Below, in pieces: positions 1 through 7,758 of a stretch of DNA of 64,000 nt (within the stretch, counting starts at the first letter, position 1; each line of letters begins with the position of its first letter). The stretch spans positions 496,001 through 560,000 of the forward strand of contig CBDDCY010000013.1 in the NCBI GenBank assembly GCA_965226435.1, read 5' to 3'. The position numbers were made by a program, and so were the translations under genes. A model generated the notes under the pieces. It saw only the letters and a list, made by a program, of their open reading frames with translations. It made no database searches and had not been told where the DNA came from. This DNA comes from UBA6623 sp965226435 (lineage in GTDB: Bacteria; Acidobacteriota; Terriglobia; Bryobacterales; UBA6623).

Positions 1-109
1 GCTCGGTCAGCGGCATGATGTCGTCTCGGTGCTCGCACAGAGGGGTGATGTAAATCTGGATCACGTTTAATCGATAGAACAGATCTTCGCGAAACAGACC
101 GTCGCTCGA
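1..109 (-). pseudogene. Fragment of sigma-54-dependent activator (AAA+ domain)
   Basis: Read on the minus strand from about 109 to the window edge, one open frame gives GLFREDLFYRLNVIQIYI followed by TPLCEHRDDIMPLTE. This matches the conserved AAA+ segment of NtrC-type enhancer-binding proteins (typically FREDLYYRLNV... PLRERREDI). The gene continues off the left edge, so its C-terminal side is not visible. On the other side the match breaks near position 100, where the residues before GLFRED no longer resemble the family and the sequence becomes the sugar-kinase fragment on the opposite strand. The gene therefore lacks its N-terminal part here. It is either a remnant made by rearrangement or one half of an assembly chimera. 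Confidence 0.6.
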
Positions 110-122
110 GGTAGTCGGTGAA

Positions 123-767
123 TTGGTCTGGGAGAACCGTCACCAGAGCAGCTTCACCGTCTCTTCGTCGGGTCTCCAATACGCTCTCACGGCCTACTGG
201 CGGGCGATCGGCCGGATCGGAGAACCCGACGCACCCTTGGGTGCGGAGACTGTCGACCGCGTGGCGGTGATTTCGGGCAGCTGCTCGCCCGAAACCGAAG
301 CGTCGATTCGTTGGGCTTTGGATAACGGTTTTGTCGGCATTCGCTTGGACGTTCGGGAGCTCGCCGAAGGCCGCGGCGAGGACGCCCTGTCGGCCGCGTT
401 GAAGGCTGCCGGCGAGGGTCGCGGCGTTGTCGTCTATACAGCACTCGGCCCGGAAGATGAGAGCTTTGTGTCCGCCGACGCCGACTTCCAGAACAAGCTC
501 GGGGCGCGGCTGGGACGGCTCGCTCGCGACATCCTGCTCCAATCCGGCGTTCGTCGAGCGATCGTTTGCGGTGGCGACACATCTTCGCGAGTCGGGCGCG
601 AACTCGACGCCTATGCGCTCACGGCGACGTGCCCCATGGCCCCCGGCTCGCCGCTGTGCCGTCTGTGGTCGGACGGCCCCATCGACGGGCTCGAAATCGT
701 CCTAAAAGGCGGGCAACGCGGCGGACCGCGGTTTTTCGAGGAAGTGCGGCGAGGTCACGCCGACTAA
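123..767 (+). pseudogene. Four-carbon acid sugar kinase (DUF1537/OtnK-like), C-terminal half only
   Basis: The 214-residue frame from a TTG resembles the C-terminal nucleotide-binding domain of the DUF1537 family, ATP-dependent kinases of four-carbon sugar acids such as erythronate and threonate. Visible landmarks are SSSGLQYAL (residues 14-22), the glycine-rich GGDTSSRVG (150-158) and the terminal LKGGQRGG (194-201), which is the family's usual end. Full-length members are about 420-450 residues and carry the sugar-binding domain first. That half is absent: upstream the frame meets stops near 53 and 84, and the DNA encodes a piece of a sigma-54 regulator on the other strand. The fragment is probably non-functional as a kinase. 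No good ribosome-binding site precedes the TTG. Confidence 0.7.
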
Positions 768-819
768 GCTTCTCGTCGTAGCCGCGGGTAGTCTTCTCCT
801 ACCGGCGGCTCTCAAGCGG

Positions 820-825
820 TACAAT
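820..825 (+). promoter_or_regulatory. Candidate -10 (TACAAT) for the 895 methyltransferase
   Basis: TACAAT lies 69 bp upstream of the ATG at 895, in the short gap after the kinase remnant. No convincing -35 hexamer is visible at the expected distance. Confidence 0.3.
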
Positions 826-894
826 CTCTCCAGGTCACCTGACATCCGGCCCGACCCCGCCACGTAACCGCGGGTTCGTCACTGGGGGATATCG

Positions 895-1908
895 ATGCAT
901 CCAATCCGGACTTGCCTGGTTGTGTTGGCTCTTGCCGGCGTGGCTGCCGCGCAAACAATCAAGACTCCCGGCGATTCCCGGTCGGCAACCCGGCACTCCT
1001 CTCAAACCGATGCCGGCAACCGGCACCTCGATCATCCGAACTGGCTAGGCCCTTTTGTACCCACTCCCGCCCCGGTAGTGCGAGCCGCTTTAGAGCTTGC
1101 GCAGGTCGGCGAGAACGATCTGGTCTATGACCTAGGCTCCGGTGACGGGCGCATCATTCTGGCGGCGGCCCAACTCTTTCAGGCTAGGTCGGTAGGGATA
1201 GAGTGGAACCAAGCGTTGTGCGAAAAGACCTCTTCGGCCATCGAGCGCCTTGGATTGGAAGGCAGAGTCAAGGTGATCCAAGGGGACATCTTCAATCAGG
1301 ATGTAAGCTCGGCTACCGTGGTGACAGGGTATCTGCTGCCGAAGTCATGGGAACGGCTGGCACCCATCTTGGAGAGACAACTCGGAAAAGGCGTCAGGGT
1401 CGTCTCGGTGAATGATCCGATTCCAGGCTGGCAAGTTGTCGAGAAGAAACAGCTCAAAGGCGAGTCAAAAACCGCTTCTTGGGATCTGTATCTCTATCGG
1501 ATCCGACAGCTTCCCGGTGTCGGAGTGCGCGATATTGCCGCGCCATCGCGGCTGTGGCGGTCACAGCCTTTCTACCGGAATCGACGCGGAACCGTAAATC
1601 TTGCCCGCCTTGACGGTGGCGACGGGCCGGAGTTTGCGGTGGCCGACTCGCTTTTGTCCCATCGCGTCGAAGAAATCGAAATCGCCTTCTTCAAGCGCGA
1701 AAACGGCGACGTCCGCCTCGGCGCCTTCGCGGAGTGTTCCCAGACCGTTGAGGCGTCCGAAGACACGGGACGGATTCTTGGTGACGCGTTCGATCGTCTG
1801 CTCCAAGGTGAGCCCAAGGTGCAGGAACTTCGAAAGCGTCGTGGCCAAGTCGAACACCGGTCCGTTGACGTTGAACTGGTGGACGTCGCTCGAAATTGTT
1901 CCCGGTAA
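895..1908 (+). CDS. Exported class I SAM-dependent methyltransferase with read-through C-terminus
   Basis: An N-terminal signal peptide (about residues 1-20, ending VAAAQ) is followed by a Rossmann methyltransferase core. Motif I is YDLGSGDGRI (78-87), the acidic end of strand 2 is GIEW (E103), and GDIF (130-133) is the next cofactor-contact loop. The family pattern, ending in a strand like DLYLYRI, is complete at about residue 204 (near nucleotide 1510). No stop follows there, and the frame runs another 130 or so residues, the last 348 bp of it antisense to the convergent amidohydrolase gene. That tail is Arg/Glu-rich and resembles nothing I know. A lost stop or a frameshift near 1510 is likely. 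The substrate is unknown. Translation starts at an ATG with a GGGGGA-like Shine-Dalgarno sequence. Confidence 0.6.
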   Translation: MHPIRTCLVVLALAGVAAAQTIKTPGDSRSATRHSSQTDAGNRHLDHPNWLGPFVPTPAPVVRAALELAQVGENDLVYDLGSGDGRIILAAAQLFQARSVGIEWNQALCEKTSSAIERLGLEGRVKVIQGDIFNQDVSSATVVTGYLLPKSWERLAPILERQLGKGVRVVSVNDPIPGWQVVEKKQLKGESKTASWDLYLYRIRQLPGVGVRDIAAPSRLWRSQPFYRNRRGTVNLARLDGGDGPEFAVADSLLSHRVEEIEIAFFKRENGDVRLGAFAECSQTVEASEDTGRILGDAFDRLLQGEPKVQELRKRRGQVEHRSVDVELVDVARNCSR

Positions 1909-2844
1909 GAGGTCCTCGGCCAGCGCCTTTTCCGCCGTTGCGAACGCGAAGCTGCCGGCGCCGTGGCCGATGTCGAGATGAACGCCGCGCGCGACCGTCT
2001 CATGTACCTCGGGCAACACACGGCCCCGGTCGTCGAGAATACCGCCCTCGCCGCCGCGAAAGCTGTGCGTGATGACGTCTCCGGGCTTGGTCATGGCAAG
2101 GATGTCTTTCAGCGGCGACGCCGAACCACCGATGTGAACCATCAGCGGCAACTTGACGGCGTCGGCGGCCTCCCGGGCCAGCGCCAATGCTTTCAGATCG
2201 TGGTCGCCGGCGATGTTGCGCGTCAGGCGCACCTTGACGCCCAGGATCACGTCGCGGTGGCGTTCGATCGTCTTCGCCGCCAGCTTGGGATTGGCGTAGC
2301 GCAGATCCAAGAGCTCGCCCCAGGGATTGTCCTCGGACAGAGTCGACTGCCCGACAACGGAAATGTTGAGCAGCGCGAAGACCCGCGTATCAGCGACGTT
2401 GATGACGTACTTGCGCAATCCCGGAAATGTGTGGGCGCCCGCCGAGCCGGCATCGACAACCGTTGTGACACCTTTCGCAACGCAGTTGGGGTCGGCCGGG
2501 ATGCCCAGCGGCGCGACTCCGTCGTAGACGTGAACGTGAATGTCAATCCAACCCGGGGTGACGATCTTTCCTCGGGCGTCGAGAACGTGTAACGCCTCCG
2601 TCGGCGGAATGTTTTCGGCCACCCGCGAAACCCGGTTTCCGGTTATGGCGACGTCGCGCGGCGCGGAGAGATCTTGCGCCGGGTCAACTACCCGACCACC
2701 TTTCACCAAGAGGTCGTAGCGACGCGTCGTAGGGTCTTGCGCCCGCAACGGCGTCGTCGGCCCGTCGAACCACCGGAATACCAGCGACGAACCCGCCAGC
2801 GAGCGACTGAGAAAGCTACGGCGTGTGCTGTGATCGGGCATCAT
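1561..2844 (-). CDS. Tat-exported amidohydrolase/deacetylase-family metallohydrolase
   Basis: The N-terminus carries a twin-arginine signal (TRRSFLSRSLAGSSL, residues 7-21), so the enzyme is probably exported folded. The body is a TIM-barrel amidohydrolase of the dihydroorotase/D-aminoacylase-like branch. Metal ligands can be followed in order: HVH at 103-105, a Lys in GVKVR (K204) that would be carboxylated, H237 (MVHIGG), H260 (THSFRG) and D320 (SSDVH). The start at 2844 overlaps the stop of the upstream VOC gene as ATGA; the next ATG at 2841 is equally possible. The two genes form a translationally coupled pair. The likely chemistry is hydrolysis of a C-N bond in an amide or cyclic imide. 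The exact substrate cannot be read from the sequence. Confidence 0.8.
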   Translation of the reverse strand: MMPDHSTRRSFLSRSLAGSSLVFRWFDGPTTPLRAQDPTTRRYDLLVKGGRVVDPAQDLSAPRDVAITGNRVSRVAENIPPTEALHVLDARGKIVTPGWIDIHVHVYDGVAPLGIPADPNCVAKGVTTVVDAGSAGAHTFPGLRKYVINVADTRVFALLNISVVGQSTLSEDNPWGELLDLRYANPKLAAKTIERHRDVILGVKVRLTRNIAGDHDLKALALAREAADAVKLPLMVHIGGSASPLKDILAMTKPGDVITHSFRGGEGGILDDRGRVLPEVHETVARGVHLDIGHGAGSFAFATAEKALAEDLLPGTISSDVHQFNVNGPVFDLATTLSKFLHLGLTLEQTIERVTKNPSRVFGRLNGLGTLREGAEADVAVFALEEGDFDFFDAMGQKRVGHRKLRPVATVKAGKIYGSASIPVERL

Positions 2845-3236
2845 TCCTCCGGCCTGGGCCCGGCCGGCCTCCACGGTGTTTCTTGACCGAACCAGTGATC
2901 TAGGTCCCTATATTCGATGTACTCGACGACGGCGCCGGCCTTGTGGACAAACACGGCGGTGCCAAACTCGCCCAGTTCAAAGGGCCCGAAGATCACCTCC
3001 TCGCCTTCCATCGCTTTTTCCAGATCGTCCACGCGAAAGGCGATGTGCGGCAGGTGCCAGAGTTTCCACAGTCCCAGGTCCTGCGGGTCAACCTCCGGCA
3101 TCTCGGCCGGGCGAATGTACTCGATACGTTGCGGGTGAAGCCGGGGGTTGGTCACCCACACCTTGCTGAACTCGACCCAGCTCTCTCCTTCGTGTTGCTC
3201 GGCCGTGACCATCCCGATGTGATCGAACTCCTTCAT
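2841..3236 (-). CDS. VOC (glyoxalase/dioxygenase-fold) family protein
   Basis: This is a protein of about 131 residues with the vicinal-oxygen-chelate layout: an opening strand with a metal-ligand-like His (FDHIGMV), a central LPHIAFRVDDLEKAM segment, and a closing AVVEYIEY strand with the acidic ligand typical of the fold. The ATG at 3236 is preferred over the GTG at 3245 because AAGGGAG lies at a good distance before it. It overlaps the following amidohydrolase by 4 bp, so both are probably translated together and may act on the same small molecule. VOC members range from lyases to epimerases and ring-cleaving dioxygenases, and nothing here decides between them. Confidence 0.75.
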   Translation of the reverse strand: MKEFDHIGMVTAEQHEGESWVEFSKVWVTNPRLHPQRIEYIRPAEMPEVDPQDLGLWKLWHLPHIAFRVDDLEKAMEGEEVIFGPFELGEFGTAVFVHKAGAVVEYIEYRDLDHWFGQETPWRPAGPRPEE

Positions 3237-3258
3237 TGCCGGCACTCCCTTATGGCTT

Positions 3259-4191
3259 TTACCCGGTCTCGGGGAAAAAGGTGGGCAGATTAACGCCCGC
3301 GAATGGCTGGAACTCGCCGCGCACCTGGCAGAAATGCAGCTCTACGTTCCTCGCGCCCCACTCGTACATTTGTCTCACAAGCTCCGTTTTCTCCATGGGT
3401 ACCAGTGTGATCGGCGATCGTCCCCGGTATCGATCGAGTTCCCTGTAAATCAAAGCCGCTGCCTGCTCTTCCGTGCGGGCAACGCCGGGGCCAAGCATGT
3501 TGAAGGCCGGATGACCGGAAGAGATCAGGAATCCGTCGATCCTGCCCGGCGAGGCTTCGTAGACCGAAACGTGCCAGAATCCCTGCTCGTTCGTGATGCA
3601 GAAACGGTAGTCGATCTCGCGGCTGATGCCGCTGACCGACAGCTCCAAGTCGACCAGCGCGGAAATGTCGTCGGGCGTCGCGTCGCGGACATCTTCCAAG
3701 CCGGGCAGGCTCGTGCTCAGGCCGCCTTCCGGGACCTGAAGCATCATGTCCTGATAAGCGTAGCGCGGCACAAACCCCGCGCTGTTGTACAGCGAAAAGG
3801 AATCGAGATTCAAGGCGCTCTGTGTTAGCCGAAGAGCCTTGTAGCCGTTGCTGTCCGTGTAGTCGATGATGTAGTCGAGCAGCGCCCGGGCAACGCCGCG
3901 GCCAAAGTAGTTCGGGTGCACGTTCATGATCCCGAGCGAGACGTGTTGCGGCCTCGGATGGTAAAAACACGATCCCATCAAGCGACCCGTACGCGGGTTC
4001 TCCGCTACCACGCAGCATCCTGGTTCAAGCGCCTCGTAGACCTCCCGGAACACTTCGGTTGTCTCCGGCCCACCCGAGAAGATCCGCGGCATCCCGCGAA
4101 GCTGGTACCAGGCATTGGTGGACGCATAGATCAGCTCCGCAATCTCGGCACCGTCCTCGGGTGTCGCCGTGCGCAGCTGAATCGACTTCAT
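3259..4191 (-). CDS. GNAT N-acetyltransferase with tandem GNAT-like halves
   Basis: The start at 4191 follows a strong GGGGAGGG ribosome-binding site and gives IQLRTATPEDGAEIAEL, a typical GNAT opening. The first domain contains the acetyl-CoA-binding turn in NVHPNYFGRGVARALLDYII, followed by LRLTQSALNLDSFSLYNSAGF, the usual helix with Asn/Tyr. After about residue 165 a second, more divergent GNAT-like half begins (VRDATPDDISALVDLELSV), so the protein of about 310 residues is a tandem acetyltransferase. It stands just downstream of the VOC/amidohydrolase direction and diverges from the Gfo/Idh gene at 4335. The acceptor substrate is unknown. Confidence 0.8.
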   Translation of the reverse strand: MKSIQLRTATPEDGAEIAELIYASTNAWYQLRGMPRIFSGGPETTEVFREVYEALEPGCCVVAENPRTGRLMGSCFYHPRPQHVSLGIMNVHPNYFGRGVARALLDYIIDYTDSNGYKALRLTQSALNLDSFSLYNSAGFVPRYAYQDMMLQVPEGGLSTSLPGLEDVRDATPDDISALVDLELSVSGISREIDYRFCITNEQGFWHVSVYEASPGRIDGFLISSGHPAFNMLGPGVARTEEQAAALIYRELDRYRGRSPITLVPMEKTELVRQMYEWGARNVELHFCQVRGEFQPFAGVNLPTFFPETG

Positions 4192-4222
4192 AGGGAGCCC
4201 TCCCCGGATCCGAACATGCACT

Positions 4223-4228
4223 ATTCTA
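4223..4228 (-). promoter_or_regulatory. Candidate -10 (TAGAAT) for the GNAT gene
   Basis: TAGAAT, read on the minus strand, lies about 32 bp before the GNAT start inside the divergent gap 4192-4334. The plus-strand counterpart for the Gfo/Idh gene could be TACACT at 4301-4306. Neither has an obvious -35. Confidence 0.3.
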
Positions 4229-4334
4229 CTAGCCCTCGGGTCGAAAGAACCGGAGAACGTCAAGCAACCGGCTCGGCTGCTCAGAGAGGATGAGCCGGGC
4301 TACACTCTGTCTTGAGAGCGGAAAAGAGGATTGT

Positions 4335-5336
4335 GTGAAACGCGTCAAGTTCGGAGTCATCGGCCTCGGTTGGTTTGGTGAGAAGCATTGCGAGGCGCTC
4401 TTCGATCTGCCCCAGGTAGAGTTGTTCGCCCTGTGTACACGGCGACAGGAACGCCTCACGGAGTTGGCCGACCGGTTCCAAGTGTCACGGGTATATACCG
4501 ACTACAACGAAATGCTCGCCGACTCGGCTTTGGAAGTGGTCTCGGTTGTCACCATGTGGGACCAGCACGTTGGGCCCACCTTGGCCGCGCTGGAGGCCGG
4601 CAAGCACGTTTTTTTGGAAAAGCCAATGGCTTCCACGCTGGTGGATTGTGAAGCCATCGTTCGAGCCGCCAACGCCTCCTCCAAGGCTTTCATGGTGGGC
4701 CACATTTGCCGCTTCAATCCCCGCCACGCCGCGGCCAAAGCCGAAATCGACTCCGGAGCCATCGGCAAGATTGTCTCCATGTACGCCCGCCGCAACATTC
4801 CCGCCTCGGTCAGTGAGGGCGTGCTCGACAAGATCGGCCCGATCATGGGCGACGCCGTACACGACACGGATTTGATGCTGTGGTTCAGTGGAGGCACAAT
4901 TGAGACTGCCTACGCACAAACACTATCCGTACGAGGCCTGAAACATCCTGACCTCGGCTGGACCATGTACCGTTTTGAGGACGGCGCCATCGGAGTGTGC
5001 GAAAACGTCTGGTTCCTGCCGCGGAATACTCCGTTCCAGATCGACGAGCGCATCGAAGTCATCGGGACCGAGGGCTCGCTTCACATCCACGAAACGCATC
5101 CCAACTTCTCCGTATGCGACCAGGACGGCTGGCGTTCTCCCGACACGACCTACTGGCCACTTTTGCACGGAGTGCGCTCCGGGGCTCTACACGAGGAGCT
5201 CGCCTACTTCGTGAACTGCCTGCTTGCAGGGAACGAGCCCGAGATCGTTACGCCTGAAGACGCTCTGGAAGCGGTGCGCGCGTGCTTGGCCGCCGAGGAA
5301 TCCGCCGCGAAAGGTTCCGTTGTGCGGCTTCGGTAA
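4335..5336 (+). CDS. Gfo/Idh/MocA-family NAD(P)-dependent oxidoreductase (cytoplasmic)
   Basis: The GTG at 4335 has AAGAGGA upstream and opens directly into the Rossmann fold (FGVIGLGWFGEKH). The catalytic-lysine motif of the family, EKPMA, follows the conserved EAGKHVF helix. The C-terminal beta-sheet domain ends with a normal helix (ALEAVRACLAAEESA). The protein has no signal peptide, in contrast to the Tat-exported paralogue at 21341-22606. Members oxidise or reduce sugars, inositols or related alcohols using NAD(P). The product is about 333 residues, a normal length. The gene is convergent with the lipoprotein gene at 5370. Confidence 0.85.
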   Translation: MKRVKFGVIGLGWFGEKHCEALFDLPQVELFALCTRRQERLTELADRFQVSRVYTDYNEMLADSALEVVSVVTMWDQHVGPTLAALEAGKHVFLEKPMASTLVDCEAIVRAANASSKAFMVGHICRFNPRHAAAKAEIDSGAIGKIVSMYARRNIPASVSEGVLDKIGPIMGDAVHDTDLMLWFSGGTIETAYAQTLSVRGLKHPDLGWTMYRFEDGAIGVCENVWFLPRNTPFQIDERIEVIGTEGSLHIHETHPNFSVCDQDGWRSPDTTYWPLLHGVRSGALHEELAYFVNCLLAGNEPEIVTPEDALEAVRACLAAEESAAKGSVVRLR

Positions 5337-5369
5337 ACATTGTTCCGTGCCTTGAGTGGCCGATTCCGT

Positions 5370-7553
5370 TCACTTCGCGAGCGGGTCGGGACGAAGCTGG
5401 AAGTGCATGACCTTGCTCGTCGTTCCTTTGCCGCCCTCCATGTGAAAGGGCCCTCGGGTGCTCACCGTCGTCCACAGGCCTCTGCCCTTCCAGCCCGCGT
5501 TCGCATCGTCGATCCGGCCATCCATCCATTTCGTGTAGAACCCCAGCGGATAGGGGACGCGCAATACGATCCACTTGCCGTCTTTCAGAACCAGCAGCCC
5601 TTCGGACGCATTACCGGTGTTGATCGGGATGTTTTTGCCGAGCCCGAATGTGTCGAACTGGTCCACCCAGGTGTAGTAGCTGCCCTCGGCGCTGCCCGCG
5701 TCCGAAACGCCTTGGATCTGAGGTAACGGCTCCGCATACAGGGTCCATCCCTCGGGACAGTGTTGTCCGGTGGCCTTCGGCCCGTTGAGCGGTCCCTTGC
5801 ACTTGCGACGATCGAAGGCGGCCAGATGGCCGCTCGCGAGCGCCGCCCAGGCGACGCCGTCGCGGTCAACATCCATGCCGCGGGGTGAGTACCCCTGGAC
5901 AGGAGCGTCGGGGTTGTTGAACGGTGGCTCGTAGACTTCCGCCAGCGCGGTCTCGGGCGGGTTCGTCCCCGGATCGAGCCGGACAACGGCGCCCGGGAAG
6001 CCCAACACCGATCCCCAGATCGAGCCGTCCGGAGCGGGGGAAACGGCGTAGAAGGCGGCGCCGAACCGCTTATCCTTGGCCGGATCGAGCGGCTCGTCGG
6101 GCTCCACATAAGCGTCCCGCTTGCCGTTGCCGTTCGTGTCCATGATGAGCGCGGTCCAGCCCTGCGACTTCTCCTCATCGCCAGTCTCGTCGAACATCTT
6201 CGTGTCAAGCCAGCCGACGACCTGGCCGCCGCCGCTCGTCCACAGCGTGTTGTTCTCATCCTCGGCGAACATCAGGTGGTGCGTGCTGAAGCACGTGCCG
6301 ATGTGCGTGAGCTCTTCGGTTTTCGGATCGTAGACCGCGAGGTGCCGGCCGGCCTGGTCAAGCGGGAACAATTTCGCCGACGGGTGGCTCGAACCCTCCT
6401 TGCAAAAATCAGGGTTGGCGCGCGGGCGCACCGCGGCGGTGATCCAAACGCGGCCCTTCCCGTCGAACATCGGATTGTGCACGTTGGTCTTGCTGGTCCA
6501 AATGACTTCATCGCCCCAGTAGGGCGAAGGCTGCGGCACCGTCTGCGGCGCCGCCGGCGGCGTGTTCGGATCGCGGACCGTCAACGGAACCTGACTCCGG
6601 GTGTGGCGCACCGGATCCAGAACGGGCAGGTAATCCGCGCTCGCCTCCAGCGCCCCGTAGATGAGACCGTTGGCGTTCACCGTCGGATTCCGCCGGTCGG
6701 TCGAGACCTCATCGTGGAGGTAGGCCTTCGGGTCGGCCCAGTCCCATTGGGTGATGACCACGTTGCGCTCCAGTCCTTGCGGCCGCGGCGGTGTTGGCGG
6801 CAACTCTCCGGCGGCGACCCGATCGGTCCAATCCGCGAACACCTCCAGGGCGCGCCGCGCGCCGATCCGCGCCAAGCCGTTGGCCATGCTGCCGCCTGCT
6901 TGTCCGGAAAGGATGCGCCGCTCCCACGCCGCCACAGAGGAAGGGAAGTCGCCAAGACTCTCGGGGATCTCCCGCGTCGCCTTGGCGCCCAGTTGGTGAC
7001 AAGCCCAGCAATTGCCCGACTTCACGTTCCGCAGCCACTGAGCCTGGCTCTTCATGTCTGGCGAAATGCCGTTGCCTTTGGGCCCCGTGCCGGGGAACTC
7101 GCTGTTGTCCGGCGCCCGGAGCAGGGAAAACCAGTAGCCGGCCGGGTAGTATTCCGCCGCCGCGGCGGGATCGGGCGCCGCCACCGCCGTCAGGTTCACG
7201 ATCTTGCCCGGCTCGGCCTCCACCTTGGGAGAGTCCACCAGTCCGTAGCCGCGCACCCATACGTCGTAGTTCGCTTTTGGAAGGTCGGGCAACACGTAGT
7301 GCCCGCGATCATCCGTGACAACGATCTTGACGAACTTGGTGGGCAGATCGGTCGTTTCCGCGATCACCCAGACTCCCGCTTCCGGACCCTTCGCACCGCT
7401 GACGACCCCGCCAAGATCGTCGCCGTCGATCGCGACCGTTTCGCCGCCCGGTTGCCCGCAACCCACCAAAGCGAGTGAGGCGATCAAAAACGCGGCAAAG
7501 CCAACCGCCGACATTCCTTCGTGGGCTAAGTACAGCACTCTTGTAGTTCTCAT
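5370..7553 (-). CDS. Lipoprotein with CarboxypepD_reg-like domain, one c-type heme motif and a beta-propeller
   Basis: The N-terminal hydrophobic stretch ends in a lipobox (LVGC, Cys32), so the 727-residue protein should be a periplasm- or surface-facing lipoprotein. Residues about 45-125 form a carboxypeptidase-regulatory-like beta sandwich (GVVSGAKGPEAGVWVIAET ... DDRGHYVLPDLP). One heme c attachment site, CWACH, sits at 182-186. From about residue 290 on, repeated short motifs (GRVWITAAV, GSIWGSVLG, GVAWAALASG) suggest a streptogramin-lyase/NHL-like beta-propeller, and EDENNTLWTSGGGQVVGW fits one blade. A single-heme propeller suggests a periplasmic dehydrogenase or electron-transfer role. 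No PQQ- or copper-binding signature could be identified, so substrate and cofactor remain open. Confidence 0.65.
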   Translation of the reverse strand: MRTTRVLYLAHEGMSAVGFAAFLIASLALVGCGQPGGETVAIDGDDLGGVVSGAKGPEAGVWVIAETTDLPTKFVKIVVTDDRGHYVLPDLPKANYDVWVRGYGLVDSPKVEAEPGKIVNLTAVAAPDPAAAAEYYPAGYWFSLLRAPDNSEFPGTGPKGNGISPDMKSQAQWLRNVKSGNCWACHQLGAKATREIPESLGDFPSSVAAWERRILSGQAGGSMANGLARIGARRALEVFADWTDRVAAGELPPTPPRPQGLERNVVITQWDWADPKAYLHDEVSTDRRNPTVNANGLIYGALEASADYLPVLDPVRHTRSQVPLTVRDPNTPPAAPQTVPQPSPYWGDEVIWTSKTNVHNPMFDGKGRVWITAAVRPRANPDFCKEGSSHPSAKLFPLDQAGRHLAVYDPKTEELTHIGTCFSTHHLMFAEDENNTLWTSGGGQVVGWLDTKMFDETGDEEKSQGWTALIMDTNGNGKRDAYVEPDEPLDPAKDKRFGAAFYAVSPAPDGSIWGSVLGFPGAVVRLDPGTNPPETALAEVYEPPFNNPDAPVQGYSPRGMDVDRDGVAWAALASGHLAAFDRRKCKGPLNGPKATGQHCPEGWTLYAEPLPQIQGVSDAGSAEGSYYTWVDQFDTFGLGKNIPINTGNASEGLLVLKDGKWIVLRVPYPLGFYTKWMDGRIDDANAGWKGRGLWTTVSTRGPFHMEGGKGTTSKVMHFQLRPDPLAK

Positions 7554-7758
7554 GTCTCCGCTCCTCCCGCCTTCTGTCGCTGCGCCCTTGCGTGATCAGT
7601 TAGACCTGAGGAAGATTGTACCTCCGTCCGATTGCCGGCGATAACAATCGATCCGTTGAATAGAGATTTTTTTGGTGCAGGCTACTGCTCGGCGGCGGTT
7701 TGCGAACCCACCGACGGCATTCGCCCGGCCGCCGGCGCGGAACGCGGAATGCCGTGGG

